NCBI GenBank assembly: GCA_019419585.1
Contig: DXZQ01000012.1
Span: forward strand, 11,838 to 75,837
Direction of reading: 5' to 3'
Origin: Collinsella sp.
Lineage (GTDB): Bacteria; Actinomycetota; Coriobacteriia; Coriobacteriales; Coriobacteriaceae
DNA: 64,000 nt
Part shown: positions 41,666-50,715 of the stretch, one piece after another
How positions within the stretch are numbered: the stretch's first letter is position 1
Layout: the number at the start of each line of letters is the position of its first letter
The notes under the pieces: generated by a model
Seen by the model: the letters and a program-made list of their open reading frames with translations, nothing else
Told to the model about the DNA's origin: nothing
Databases searched by the model: none
Translations under genes and position numbers: made by a program

Positions 41666-43912
41666 TTACTCGGCGTCGTGGTGACGGCGGGGCTTGCGGC
41701 CTCCGTTGTCACCGGGACGACGCGGACGGTCGCTGCGCTCGGAGCGCTCGCGACGCGGACGCTCACGACGCTGGAAGTGCTCGCCGTCGCCCTCGGAGGC
41801 ACCCTCGGCGCGAGCCGGGGCCTCGGGCTTGTCAAGACGATCGAGCGAGATCTTGCCGCGATCGTCGACCTCGATGACGACGACCTTGACCTCGTCGCCC
41901 ACGTTGAGGACGTCCTCGACCTTCTCCACGCGGCCCTTGGCGACGCGGGAGATGTGCAGCAGGCCGTCCTTACCGGGCAGCAGGTTGACGAAGGCGCCGA
42001 AGGGCTGGATGGAGACCACGCGACCGGTGTACTCCTCGCCCGGCTCGGGAACCTTGATGATGAGCTTGATGCGCTCGACAGCCTGGTCCACGGACTCGCC
42101 GGTGCCGCCGACGAAGACGGTGCCGTCCTCCTGGATGTCAACCGAAGCGCCGGTCTCGTCCTGGATGCCGCGAATGACCTTACCGCCGGAACCGATGACG
42201 TCGCGGATCTTGTCGGTCGGAACCTGAATGGAGACGATACGCGGAGCGGTGCTGCGCGTGGTGTGACGCGGCTCGGGGATCACATCGAGCATCTTCTGCA
42301 GGATGAAGGCGCGACCCTCCTTGGCCTGCTGCAGGGCGCGGGCCAGGATGTCGAAGGTGAGGCCGGTCGCCTTGTTGTCCATCTGCAGGGCGGTAATGCC
42401 CTCGGTGGTGCCGGTGACCTTAAAGTCCATGTCGCCCAGGAAGTCCTCGAGACCCTGGATGTCGGACAGGACCACGGTCTTGCCCTCCTCCTGGATCAGG
42501 CCCATGGCGATACCGGAGACTGGGCGCTTAATGGGCACGCCGCCGTCCATAAGGGCGAGCGTAGAGCCGCAGGTCGAAGCCATCGAAGAGGAGCCGTTGG
42601 ACTCCATGACCTCGGAGACGACGCGGATGGCGTAGGGGAACTCGTTCTCGTCGGGAAGCACCGGAAGCAGGGCGCGCTCGGCCAGGTTGCCGTGACCGAT
42701 CTCGCGGCGCTTGGGGCTGCCCATGCGGCCGGTCTCGCCGGTGCAGAACGGCGGGAAGTTGTAGTGGTGCATGTAGCGCTTGCCCTCGGTGGGCTCGATG
42801 GTATCCAGACGCTGGCCCTCGTTGAGCATGCCGAGCGACAGGACGGAAAGCACCTGCGTCTGGCCACGCTGGAACAGGCCGGAGCCGTGAACGAGCGGCA
42901 GGTAGTTGTCCTTCACCATGATGGGACGGATCTCGTCGGCGGCACGGCCGTCGACGCGCTCACCGGTCTCGACGACCATGGTGCGCATGGCCTTCTTCTC
43001 GAGCTTCTTGAGCGCCACGGGGATCTCGCGCTCCCAAGCGGCCTGCTCCTCCTCGGTGAACTCGGCGCGGATGGACTCCTTCAGAGCCTCGACCTTACCG
43101 ATACGGGAGAGCTTGTCGGCGTCGCGAAGGGCGGCTGCCATCTCGTCGTAGTGGGCGAAGATGCGCTCCTGGACCTCCTCGACGGGCTGGTCGAGCGGGT
43201 ACTCCTTCTTGACGATGGCGCCGTTGACCTGCTCCCACTCGGCGACGAACTCGTCCTGAGCCTGGCAGAAGGCAGCAAGGGCCTCCTGGCCAAACTTCAT
43301 AGCGGCGAGCATGTCGTCCTCGGAGATCTCCTCGGCGCCGGCCTCGACCATCGAGATGAAGTCGGCAGAGCCGCCCAGCTCCAGGTCCAGATCGGAGTTC
43401 TCGCGCTCCTCATAGGTGGGGTTGACGATAAACTCGCCGGTCTCCACGTTGCGGCCGATGCGCACGCAGGCAAGCGGGCCCTCGAAGGGCACGCCGCCGA
43501 GCGTCATGGCCAAGGAGGCGCCCATGACGTTGATGACGTCGAAGGGGTTGACCTGGTCAGCGACGAGTGAGGTAGCGACGATGTGCACCTCGTTACGGAA
43601 GCCGTCCGGGAAGCTCGGGCGAATCGGACGGTCGATCATGCGCGCGGTGAGCGTGGCCTTCTCGCTGGGACGGCCCTCACGCTTGAGGTAGCCACCCGGG
43701 ATGCGGCCGGCGGCGTACATCTTCTCGTTGAAGTCGACGGTCAGCGGGAAGAAGTCGTAGTTCTTACGCTCCTTGGAGACGACCACGGTGTCGAGCATCG
43801 TGGTGTCACCCTGCTTGACCAGGCAGGCGCCGGTGGCCTGCTTGGCAAGCTCGCCCGACTCAAAGGTGTAGGTCTTGCCGTACAGCTCAAAGGTCTTGGA
43901 TACGAGTGTCAT
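41666..43912 (-). CDS. pnp: Polyribonucleotide nucleotidyltransferase (PNPase)
   Basis: A 748-residue phosphorolytic 3'-5' exonuclease of mRNA decay. It has two RNase PH domains (FFPLTVDFNEKMYAAGRIPGGY in the first; GETGRMGSPKRREIGHGNLAERAL and SSMASTCGSTLALMDGGV in the second), a KH domain (DVIGSGGKVIRGIQDETGASVDI) and an S1 domain (GEEYTGRVVSIQPFGAFVNLLPGKDG). The C-terminal tail of about 45 residues is Arg-rich (RRERPRRERSERSDRPRRPG). It follows rpsO, the usual order, with hairpins and a terminator between them. Confidence 0.98.
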   Translation of the reverse strand: MTLVSKTFELYGKTYTFESGELAKQATGACLVKQGDTTMLDTVVVSKERKNYDFFPLTVDFNEKMYAAGRIPGGYLKREGRPSEKATLTARMIDRPIRPSFPDGFRNEVHIVATSLVADQVNPFDVINVMGASLAMTLGGVPFEGPLACVRIGRNVETGEFIVNPTYEERENSDLDLELGGSADFISMVEAGAEEISEDDMLAAMKFGQEALAAFCQAQDEFVAEWEQVNGAIVKKEYPLDQPVEEVQERIFAHYDEMAAALRDADKLSRIGKVEALKESIRAEFTEEEQAAWEREIPVALKKLEKKAMRTMVVETGERVDGRAADEIRPIMVKDNYLPLVHGSGLFQRGQTQVLSVLSLGMLNEGQRLDTIEPTEGKRYMHHYNFPPFCTGETGRMGSPKRREIGHGNLAERALLPVLPDENEFPYAIRVVSEVMESNGSSSMASTCGSTLALMDGGVPIKRPVSGIAMGLIQEEGKTVVLSDIQGLEDFLGDMDFKVTGTTEGITALQMDNKATGLTFDILARALQQAKEGRAFILQKMLDVIPEPRHTTRSTAPRIVSIQVPTDKIRDVIGSGGKVIRGIQDETGASVDIQEDGTVFVGGTGESVDQAVERIKLIIKVPEPGEEYTGRVVSIQPFGAFVNLLPGKDGLLHISRVAKGRVEKVEDVLNVGDEVKVVVIEVDDRGKISLDRLDKPEAPARAEGASEGDGEHFQRRERPRRERSERSDRPRRPGDNGGRKPRRHHDAE

Positions 43913-43923
43913 TGTTCTCCTTT

Positions 43924-43996
43924 ACCCCGCAGACCCCTTGCCTGCGGGCTTCTCATGTGACGCGGGCCCCCTGCCCCCGCCACGCTTCAGAGCGTG
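43924..43996 (-). other. Leader hairpins of pnp
   Basis: Two stem-loops lie between the rpsO terminator and pnp: CCCGCAG / CTGCGGG (about 43926-43948) and CACGCT / AGCGTG (43981-43996). In other bacteria the rpsO-pnp leader is cut by RNase III and used by PNPase to control itself, so these may be equivalent (inference). Confidence 0.45.
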
Positions 43997-44015
43997 ATTG
44001 TTCGCGCCCTTACAC

Positions 44016-44047
44016 AAAAAGAGCGCCCCGCTGCGCAGGACGCTCTT
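44016..44047 (-). terminator. Terminator of rpsO
   Basis: On the - strand AAGAGCG and CGCTCTT pair around a GC-rich loop and are followed by TTTTT, 15 bases after the rpsO stop. Read-through would feed pnp. Confidence 0.85.
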
Positions 44048-44061
44048 AGCATGTACAAATC

Positions 44062-44340
44062 CTACTGGATGTTGTCGCGGATGCCCAGAGCCTTGATGAG
44101 CTCACGGTACTCGACGATGTCGTTCTTCTTGATGTAGGAGAGAAGACGACGACGACGGCCGACGAGCATGAGCAGGCCACGACGGGTGTGGAAGTCCTTC
44201 TGGTGGGACTTCATGTGCTCGGTCAGCTCCTTGATGCGCTCGGACAGGATGGCGACCTGAACCTTGGGGTTGCCGGTGTCGACCGGAGTGTTACCGAACT
44301 GGGCAGTCAGCTCAGCCTTGCGCTCTTTGGAAACAGTCAT
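44062..44340 (-). CDS. rpsO: 30S ribosomal protein S15
   Basis: The 92-residue protein binds the central domain of 16S rRNA. Marks are GNTPVDTGNPKVQVAILSERI, HMKSHQKDFHTRRGLLMLVGRRRRLL and YIKKNDIVEYRELIKALGIRDN. The length is a few residues above the common 89. It precedes pnp and has a terminator of its own. GAAAGGTGAAAC lies before the ATG. Confidence 0.98.
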   Translation of the reverse strand: MTVSKERKAELTAQFGNTPVDTGNPKVQVAILSERIKELTEHMKSHQKDFHTRRGLLMLVGRRRRLLSYIKKNDIVEYRELIKALGIRDNIQ

Positions 44341-44478
44341 TGTTTCACCTTTCGTTTTGCGTCGCTATCGGGCGACTCGATTCGCCTCGGACTGGGAAGC
44401 CGCCGGTGGAGCGAGCAACCAAGGTCGAGGTACCAACAGGCCGATATGTTACCACAAGCAGCCCGCCCCTGCGCATCA

Positions 44479-45234
44479 TCACCGACCCAACATGAATTCC
44501 ATCGCACGGAGGCGCTGATCGGTGTGCGTCGCAGCCCAAACATGCGAAAGCCCGAGCAAGAATGCCGCCGTATGCGGGTCGATTCGCTCGGCCATGAGCG
44601 CATCGAAGGTCATGGACATGAGGGCGCGAAGCCATGCGACCTCACCAGTCGATACCAGCTCGGCACCCGGAACGCTCGACGCGCACGATCCGCACATGAG
44701 CCCGCCCGCCTGTGGTGAAAAATACGACAGCATGGGGTCTCTGCACAGCACGCAGGCCGAAAAATCTGGTCGATAGCCAACGTGCGACAGCAGCTTAAAG
44801 ACATATGCCGCCACAAGTAAATCCATATACGCAGCGTCGAGCCCGCTGCCGACCAGGGTAAGCGCCCGTTGCGTAATGGCAAAGGTAAACGGGTCCTCGG
44901 CGTCCTCGAACGAGCACACGCGTGCGACCTCGGCGATCGCGCTTGCGGCGCAAGTCGTCTCGTAATCGGGCGCAGCGCCGAGCGGCGCCTCCATAAGCTC
45001 GGCCTGGGAAACCACGTCGAGTGACCGTCCATGTGCAAGCAGCATATCGACCGTACAGAACAGCTCGCAGCGCGCAGCCAGGCGTCCGCCGGGTTTGCGG
45101 GCGCCCTTTGCCACGGCACGAACCTGCCGCCCCCGCTCGTCAAGCATCGTCAAGATCAGGTCGGTCTCTTTGAGCTTAGTCTTATCGAGCACGAGCACTT
45201 TCGTGCGATATGTCCGGGAGCCTGCCATACGCAC
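44479..45234 (-). CDS. recO: DNA repair protein RecO
   Basis: The 251-residue protein loads RecA via RecF-O-R. It has an N-terminal OB fold (TKVLVLDKTKLKETDLILTMLDERGRQVRAVAKGARKPG), a helical part, and a four-Cys zinc finger (CVLCRDPML ... GGLMCGSC). The start is GTG at 45234 (AAGGA 6 bases ahead) or ATG at 45228. It is the last gene of the lepA-to-recO run and follows era by 9 bases, the common era-recO order of Gram-positive bacteria. Confidence 0.93.
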   Translation of the reverse strand: MRMAGSRTYRTKVLVLDKTKLKETDLILTMLDERGRQVRAVAKGARKPGGRLAARCELFCTVDMLLAHGRSLDVVSQAELMEAPLGAAPDYETTCAASAIAEVARVCSFEDAEDPFTFAITQRALTLVGSGLDAAYMDLLVAAYVFKLLSHVGYRPDFSACVLCRDPMLSYFSPQAGGLMCGSCASSVPGAELVSTGEVAWLRALMSMTFDALMAERIDPHTAAFLLGLSHVWAATHTDQRLRAMEFMLGR

Positions 45235-45243
45235 CGCGCGTCC

Positions 45244-46311
45244 TTAGTCCTCGGCGTTGTAGCCAAAGCGGCGAATCTGGGCCTCGTCATCACGCCAGCC
45301 GGCCTTGACCTTCACGTCCAGCTCCAAAAAGACCTGCGTGCCAAAGATGCGCTCAAGATCGCGACGGGCGTCGATACCGATATGCTTGATCATCTCGCCG
45401 CCCTTACCGATGATGATGCCCTTTTGGCCCTCGCGCTCGACGTAAATGGTGGCGTGCACGCGCAGCACCTTCTTGGTCTGCTCGAGCGCATCGCAGATCA
45501 CGCCAACGGAGTGCGGAATCTCATCACGGGTGCGGCGCAAGACCTTCTCGCGCACAAACTCGGCAACGAGCGTCTCATCGGAAGCGTCGGTACCCATGTC
45601 CTCGGGGAACCAACGCGGACCCTCGGGCAAAAAGTGCGCAACGGTCTCTATAAAGGCGTCGACGTTGAAGTTCTTGACCGACGACGTCACGATCTCGTCG
45701 TCATACTCCATGAGCTCGTGGGCGGCCTTGAGCTGTTCCATAACCTGGGCGGGATCGGCCTCATCGGCCTTGGTGAGCACCAGGACCTTCTTGCAACGGG
45801 CGCATCTTACGCGCTCGGCAACCCAAGCGTCTCCCCTGCCGATCGGCTTGGTGGCATCAATCAAAAACGCGACGACATCGACATCGTTCAGCTCGAACAA
45901 CGCGCTCTTGTTGAGCTCGGATCCCAGACCGTCCTTGGGCTTATGAATACCCGGGGTATCGACAAAGACCAGCTGGTAGCCGGGACGGTTGACGACGGCG
46001 CGCATGCGGCGACGGGTCGTCTGAGCCACCGGCGAGGTGATGGCGACCTTTTTGCCATAGCAGGCATTAAGCAGCGTGGACTTGCCGGCGTTGGGGCGTC
46101 CGACCAGGGCCACAAAGCCGCTGCGGAAACCGGGTTCCACGTCACCAAAGCCCGCGAGGTTCTCATCCTCGTCGCACAGGGCGTCGAGCTCCTCGTCGCT
46201 CATGCCCTCAAACGGGTCGAACTCCTCGACATCCTCGAGCCCCTCGGTATCCACCGCATCCAGGACCTCGTCATCCAAAACTTCATCGGTAGGCTGCATA
46301 TTGTCGGACAT
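45244..46311 (-). CDS. era: GTPase Era with acidic N-terminal extension
   Basis: Era matures the 3' end of 16S rRNA and helps 30S assembly. The G domain begins at about residue 65 with G1 GRPNAGKSTLLN (71-82), then DTPGIHKP and LTKADEAD (the G4 motif is TKAD in place of the usual NKxD). A C-terminal KH domain has GIIIGKGGEMIKHIG. At 355 residues it exceeds the usual 300 because of a roughly 60-residue, strongly Asp/Glu-rich extension at the N-terminus. Neighbours dgk and ybeY upstream and recO downstream fit the classical phoH-ybeY-dgk-era-recO cluster. Confidence 0.95.
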   Translation of the reverse strand: MSDNMQPTDEVLDDEVLDAVDTEGLEDVEEFDPFEGMSDEELDALCDEDENLAGFGDVEPGFRSGFVALVGRPNAGKSTLLNACYGKKVAITSPVAQTTRRRMRAVVNRPGYQLVFVDTPGIHKPKDGLGSELNKSALFELNDVDVVAFLIDATKPIGRGDAWVAERVRCARCKKVLVLTKADEADPAQVMEQLKAAHELMEYDDEIVTSSVKNFNVDAFIETVAHFLPEGPRWFPEDMGTDASDETLVAEFVREKVLRRTRDEIPHSVGVICDALEQTKKVLRVHATIYVEREGQKGIIIGKGGEMIKHIGIDARRDLERIFGTQVFLELDVKVKAGWRDDEAQIRRFGYNAED

Positions 46312-46323
46312 GGGAATCCCTTT

Positions 46324-46701
46324 CTAAATAAAGCCGAGCGCGCGGGCAAATACCAGCACGCCCACAATCGCGGCGGTGATGGAAAGAATGTATACAGAGG
46401 CGGCGGCGATGTCCTTCGCACGCTTGGCCAGCGGATGGAGCTCCTGGGTCGCCAGGTCGACGATGGCCTCCATAGCGGTGTTGCACAGCTCGCCGTGAAT
46501 CACCAAGCCACAACAGATGATAATCGTGGCCCACTCGGCAATGTCGAGGCCCACGATACAGCCGGCAATGACGGTGCACACGCCCGCAACGAGCATGACC
46601 TTGATGTTGCGCTCGGTCTTGACGGCGGTGACGAAGCCCTCCATGGCGTAGGAAAACGACTTAAAGAAGGACGGATGGTCCTTGTTCGATCCGGGAATCA
46701 T
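46324..46701 (-). CDS. Diacylglycerol/undecaprenol kinase family protein
   Basis: This 125-residue membrane protein has three spans and the DgkA motifs SFFKSFSYAMEGFVTAVKTERNIKVML and HGELCNTAMEAIVDLA, with the catalytic Glu in ELCNTAMEAI. Gram-positive members phosphorylate undecaprenol, recycling the cell-wall lipid carrier. It sits between ybeY and era, as in Bacillus (dgkA/undecaprenol kinase). Confidence 0.92.
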   Translation of the reverse strand: MIPGSNKDHPSFFKSFSYAMEGFVTAVKTERNIKVMLVAGVCTVIAGCIVGLDIAEWATIIICCGLVIHGELCNTAMEAIVDLATQELHPLAKRAKDIAAASVYILSITAAIVGVLVFARALGFI

Positions 46702-46710
46702 AGACGGCTC

Positions 46711-47220
46711 CTAGTCGTGGGCGTGGTTGGTGATGGGGCCGACGTGGACTAGCTTAGGGTCCTCGCCGCGCTCGAGCGACAGATCGCGCAGGATGGCGTC
46801 CTCGCGGGCCTCCATGACCTCGGCCTCGTCGTCCTCGATGTGGTCATAGCCCAGCAGGTGCAGCATTCCGTGTACGAGCATCAGACGGCACTCGTCAGCG
46901 GGGCTATTGCCAAAACCGGGGGCCTGACGGGCAATAACCTGCGGGGCCAAGATAATATCGCCGAGCTCGAGCGTCTCATCGGCGGGAATGTCATCGTCAA
47001 AGGCCGAGTCGCACTCAAACGAGAGCACATCGGTGGTGCGGTCGATACCGCGCCACTCGTGGTTGAGCTCGTGCATCTCGTCCTCGTCGACATACGAAAG
47101 GGAAATCTCGACTTCACGCTCAACGCCCTCGGCGGCAAGCACAACCTCGCAGATGTGCTCCACCTCCTGCGCGTCGAGCAGCGTATCGAGCTCGGCATCG
47201 TTGCTGATCAATACACTCAA
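46711..47220 (-). CDS. ybeY: Endoribonuclease YbeY
   Basis: The 169-residue metalloprotein matures 16S rRNA and takes part in ribosome quality control. The zinc motif H-x3-H-x5-H is in LMLVHGMLHLLGYDHIEDDEA. The SYVDEDEMHELNHEWRGIDRTTDVLSF segment is typical. Its ATG overlaps the phoH stop by 4 bases (ATGA). An Asp/Glu-rich C-terminal addition (EARED...LSLERGEDP) follows the metal site. Confidence 0.96.
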   Translation of the reverse strand: MSVLISNDAELDTLLDAQEVEHICEVVLAAEGVEREVEISLSYVDEDEMHELNHEWRGIDRTTDVLSFECDSAFDDDIPADETLELGDIILAPQVIARQAPGFGNSPADECRLMLVHGMLHLLGYDHIEDDEAEVMEAREDAILRDLSLERGEDPKLVHVGPITNHAHD

Positions 47221-48203
47221 CGGGACTCCTTTCGGTCACGTACGCGCTTCTCGCGCACATCATCATAAGTATCGTATGCCTCGACGATACGTCCCACCAA
47301 GGCATGGCGCACCACGTCGGCACGCTCGAGGTGCGAAAATGCGACATCATCGACACGGCCCAAAATCTTCTCGACATCCGCCAAGCCACCACGACGACCC
47401 ACCAGGTCACGCTGGCTCAGGTCGCCGGTAATCACGAACTTGGAGTTGAAGCCCAGGCGCGTCAGGAACATCTTCATCTGCTCGGGCGTGGTATTTTGCG
47501 CCTCGTCGAGCACCACGAAGGCATCACTCAGCGTGCGGCCGCGCATGTAGGCAAGCGGGGCGATCTCGATCACGCCGCGCTCCATAAGCTCATCGGTGCG
47601 CTCGCGATCCATCATGTCAAAAAGGGCGTCGTAAAGCGGACGCATGTAGGGATCGATCTTTTCCTCGAGGGTGCCAGGCAAAAAGCCCAGATTCTCCCCC
47701 GCCTCGACAACCGGACGCGTCAAGATCAGACGGCCCACCTCGTGACGCTTGAGCGCGGCAACGGCGAGCGCCATGGCCAGATAGGTCTTACCGGTACCGG
47801 CAGGACCCAAGCCAAACGTGATGGTATGCGAGCGGATGGCATCCACATAGCGCTTTTGCCCGAGCGTCTTGGGGCGAATGACGCGGCCGCGATACGAAAG
47901 CAGCACGTCATCGCGAAGCGACGTAGCCTCGTGCTCACCGTCGCGCAAGACGGCCAGGCAGCGAGAGACATCGTCGGCAGACAGCGTGCGCCCGGCGGCC
48001 GCCTCGCGAAAAGCGTGCTCGAAAAAGCGCGCCACGAGTTCGACCTCGTCCGGGTCGCCGCTCACGGAGATGCTATCGCCACGGGCAACCACATGGGCGC
48101 GAACCAAGTTCTCGAGCGCACGAAGGACGCCGTCGCCAGCGCCCAAAACGCGCGAGGGATCAATCCCCTCGGGAACGGTAAGTCTAATCTTCGAGGCTTC
48201 CAT
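47217..48203 (-). CDS. phoH: PhoH-like ATPase
   Basis: The 328-residue P-loop protein belongs to the PhoH/YbeZ family, thought to be RNA-helicase-like and to work with YbeY. Walker A is GPAGTGKTYLA, Walker B is AFVVLDEAQN, with LTRPVVEAGENLGFLPGTLEEKI between. The N-terminal KH-like part precedes it. I start at 48203 behind GGGAGG; the frame upstream lies inside mtaB. It overlaps the mtaB 3' end by 20 bases. Confidence 0.93.
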   Translation of the reverse strand: MEASKIRLTVPEGIDPSRVLGAGDGVLRALENLVRAHVVARGDSISVSGDPDEVELVARFFEHAFREAAAGRTLSADDVSRCLAVLRDGEHEATSLRDDVLLSYRGRVIRPKTLGQKRYVDAIRSHTITFGLGPAGTGKTYLAMALAVAALKRHEVGRLILTRPVVEAGENLGFLPGTLEEKIDPYMRPLYDALFDMMDRERTDELMERGVIEIAPLAYMRGRTLSDAFVVLDEAQNTTPEQMKMFLTRLGFNSKFVITGDLSQRDLVGRRGGLADVEKILGRVDDVAFSHLERADVVRHALVGRIVEAYDTYDDVREKRVRDRKESR

Positions 48204-49476
48204 GAACCTCCCTGCGTGCATGGACCAAGCCGGAATCATCGACTCCGATGATAGCAACATCGAGCAGGCACGGGGCTGTAAGTCCACAGGTATCGTCAAG
48301 ACGGGCATGATGGAACGAGCCGAGCGTCAGGTTGTCGCCATACTCGAGCACGGCACGCTCGACCGTGCCCACGCGACGGCGAGCGTCGGCAATAGCGAGC
48401 TCCTGTGCAGCGGCCCGCATACGGCGGCTGCGCTCGGCCATAACCTCGGGCGGAACCTGGTCGAGCATGTCGGCAGCAAGGGTACCGGGACGCTTGCTGT
48501 AGCGGAACACGTGCATACGCGAGAAACCCACACGGCGGCACAGCGCCAGCGACTCCTCGAACTCCTCGTCCGTCTCACCAGGGAAGCCGACAATAACGTC
48601 GCAAGAAAGGGACGCCTGGGGCAAGTTGGCGCGAATCATACGCACCGTGTCCTCAAAGGCCTCGGCGCTATAGGGACGGCCCATGCGATGCAGGGTCGCC
48701 GTGCAGCCGGACTGCACGGGCAGGTGCAAAAACGGGGCGATACGCTGCGGATAGCGCGCCATAACCTTAAGCAGGCGCTCAGAGATATCCATGGGCTCGA
48801 CCGAGGAAATGCGCACATGCGCAATAGTCGTGCGCTCCATGATGGCCTCGAGCAGCTCATCGATTTCGACATGCTCGTCGGTCGCGCTCTTGCCATCGTA
48901 GGCACCCAGGTTCACACCGGTCAGCACCACCTCGGGCACGCCGGCCTCCTGGGCCTCGCGAACTTGCTCAAGCACGGACTCGACGGGCACGGAGCGCTCG
49001 GGGCCGCGCGCCTTCCACACGATGCAATAGGTGCAACGGTGGTTGCAGCCGTCCTGGATCTTCACGCCCAGGCGAGAGCGGCCGAGCGCATCGACCACCT
49101 CGCCATCGCTGCAGGCGGGAACGCTATCGGACTCAACGCCCAGCACCTCGCAGACACGTTCGGCGACATCGATCTTGGACGGCTCGGCGATCACGCGATC
49201 CGAAAGCTCCAACAGCTCCTCGGGATGCAAATTGACCACGCAACCGGTCACGAGCACATAGGGCTCATTTGGATGGGCCAGCGCATGACGGACGGCCTTA
49301 CGGGTCTTGGCCTCAGCCTCGCCCGTAACGGCACAGGTGTTAATGACGATCAAATCGGCATCCTGGGGCTCCACAATGGCAAAGCCCAGGCGCATAAGAT
49401 CGGCAGTGATACGGTCAGACTCAACCCGGTTGACACGGCAGCCGAGGTTGACGACGGAAATATGGGGTGCGAGCAC
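48184..49476 (-). CDS. mtaB: tRNA t6A37 methylthiotransferase MtaB
   Basis: A 430-residue radical-SAM enzyme that makes ms2t6A37. Marks are VVNLGCRVNRVESD, INTCAVTGEAEAKTRKAV, VTGCVV, the radical-SAM triad in CNHRCTYCIVWKARG, and RVGFSRMHVFRYSKRPGT. The GCRVN and NTCAVTGEA signature separates it from MiaB and RimO. It lies between dnaJ and phoH, an order found in Gram-positive bacteria (dnaJ-prmA/rsmE-mtaB region), although prmA and rsmE are missing here. Confidence 0.93.
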   Translation of the reverse strand: MLAPHISVVNLGCRVNRVESDRITADLMRLGFAIVEPQDADLIVINTCAVTGEAEAKTRKAVRHALAHPNEPYVLVTGCVVNLHPEELLELSDRVIAEPSKIDVAERVCEVLGVESDSVPACSDGEVVDALGRSRLGVKIQDGCNHRCTYCIVWKARGPERSVPVESVLEQVREAQEAGVPEVVLTGVNLGAYDGKSATDEHVEIDELLEAIMERTTIAHVRISSVEPMDISERLLKVMARYPQRIAPFLHLPVQSGCTATLHRMGRPYSAEAFEDTVRMIRANLPQASLSCDVIVGFPGETDEEFEESLALCRRVGFSRMHVFRYSKRPGTLAADMLDQVPPEVMAERSRRMRAAAQELAIADARRRVGTVERAVLEYGDNLTLGSFHHARLDDTCGLTAPCLLDVAIIGVDDSGLVHARREVHGSLED

Positions 49477-49485
49477 GCGGGCTCC

Positions 49486-50634
49486 TTAATCGAGGATATC
49501 GTCGAGGGCACTCTTGATACGGTCGGTCACCGACTTCTTACCGGAAGCGACGTCATCGCCCATCTCATCGGCAAAAGCACGGAGCAGCTCGCGTTGCTTA
49601 TTGGAAAGATTGGTGGGAACGACCACGCGCAGTTGCACGATCAGGCGGCCACGCGAACCGCCACCGCCAATGCGCGGCATGCCGTAATTATTGACGCTCA
49701 CGGTGTCGCCGTACTGGGCGCCGGCGGGAACCGTCACCTTAACGACCTCGTCGGGCATAATGCCCTCGACCTCGATCTCGCAGCCGAGCGCAGCCTGCGC
49801 AATCGAGATATCGCTCACCAGGTACAGGTCGTCACCGTTGCGCTTAAAGCGCTCATGGTCGGCGACGCGCACGTTGACAATCAGGTCGCCCGAAGGCTCG
49901 CCGCGAAGGCCGGCCTCGCCAAAGCCGCTCACACGCAGCTGGCGACCGGTCGAAACGCCGGCGGGAATATCGATGTCGATCTTTTCGTGCGAAGGCGTGC
50001 GGCCCTGACCGTCGCAGGTCTCGCAGGGATGGTCGATAACCGTGCCCTCGCCATGGCAGTCGGGGCAAGGCGAGGAAGACTGAACCTGGCCCAAAAACGA
50101 TCGCTGAACCGTCGTGACGTAGCCCGTACCGTGGCAGCGACTGCACTGCTTTTCCTGTGCACCCTCGGCCCTACCGGTACCGTTGCAGTCCTCGCAAGGA
50201 GCAAGGCGATCATAGCTGATCGTCTTTTTGCAACCGAGCGCCGCCTCCTCGAGCGTCACCGAAAGGGAGATGGCCATGTCACGTCCGCGACGACGCTCAC
50301 GACGGCTGCGGGCGCCACCACCGGCGCCACCGCCAAAGAACGACGAGAACAGGTCGTCCATGCCCATGCCACCAAAGATATCGTTGATGTCGACATAGCC
50401 AGAACCACCAGGACCGTCGGCAGTGCCGTAACGGTCGTAGTTAGCACGCTTCTGCTCATCGGAAAGAACGGAATAGGCCTCGTTGAGCTCCTTGAACTTG
50501 GCCTCGGCCTCGGGATCGTCCGAAACATCCGGATGTACGGTACGGGCCTTCTTTAAAAACGCACGCTTAATCGTCCGCGCGTCGGCATCCCTGTCGACGC
50601 CAAGCACCTCGTAGTAATCCCTATTTTCCGACAC
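49486..50634 (-). CDS. dnaJ: Molecular chaperone DnaJ
   Basis: The 382-residue Hsp40 has a J domain (DYYEVLGVDRDADARTIKRA, HPD at about 34-36), a Gly/Phe-rich stretch (GGMGMDDLFSSFFGGG), four CxxCxGxG zinc repeats (CEDCNGTG, CSRCHGTG, CPDCHGEG, CETCDGQG) and a complete C-terminal peptide-binding region. It begins with GTG at 50634 behind GGAAGGA. No dnaK, grpE or hrcA lies nearby. A second, membrane-anchored DnaJ gene is immediately upstream. Confidence 0.96.
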   Translation of the reverse strand: MSENRDYYEVLGVDRDADARTIKRAFLKKARTVHPDVSDDPEAEAKFKELNEAYSVLSDEQKRANYDRYGTADGPGGSGYVDINDIFGGMGMDDLFSSFFGGGAGGGARSRRERRRGRDMAISLSVTLEEAALGCKKTISYDRLAPCEDCNGTGRAEGAQEKQCSRCHGTGYVTTVQRSFLGQVQSSSPCPDCHGEGTVIDHPCETCDGQGRTPSHEKIDIDIPAGVSTGRQLRVSGFGEAGLRGEPSGDLIVNVRVADHERFKRNGDDLYLVSDISIAQAALGCEIEVEGIMPDEVVKVTVPAGAQYGDTVSVNNYGMPRIGGGGSRGRLIVQLRVVVPTNLSNKQRELLRAFADEMGDDVASGKKSVTDRIKSALDDILD

Positions 50635-50715
50635 GACCGAATCCTTCCGACTTTCATTATTGTCACAGTGCGTCCTATACCCAAGCTGGGCCGACCGCAA
50701 ACAAAGGGTTTGATG

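Noticed and set aside
41657..43570. 637-codon open frame on the + strand
   Set aside because: It is antisense to pnp, with a Leu/Val/Asp/Gly-rich translation and no known motif.
47869..50556. 895-codon open frame on the + strand
   Set aside because: It is antisense to phoH, mtaB and dnaJ and has no domain signature.
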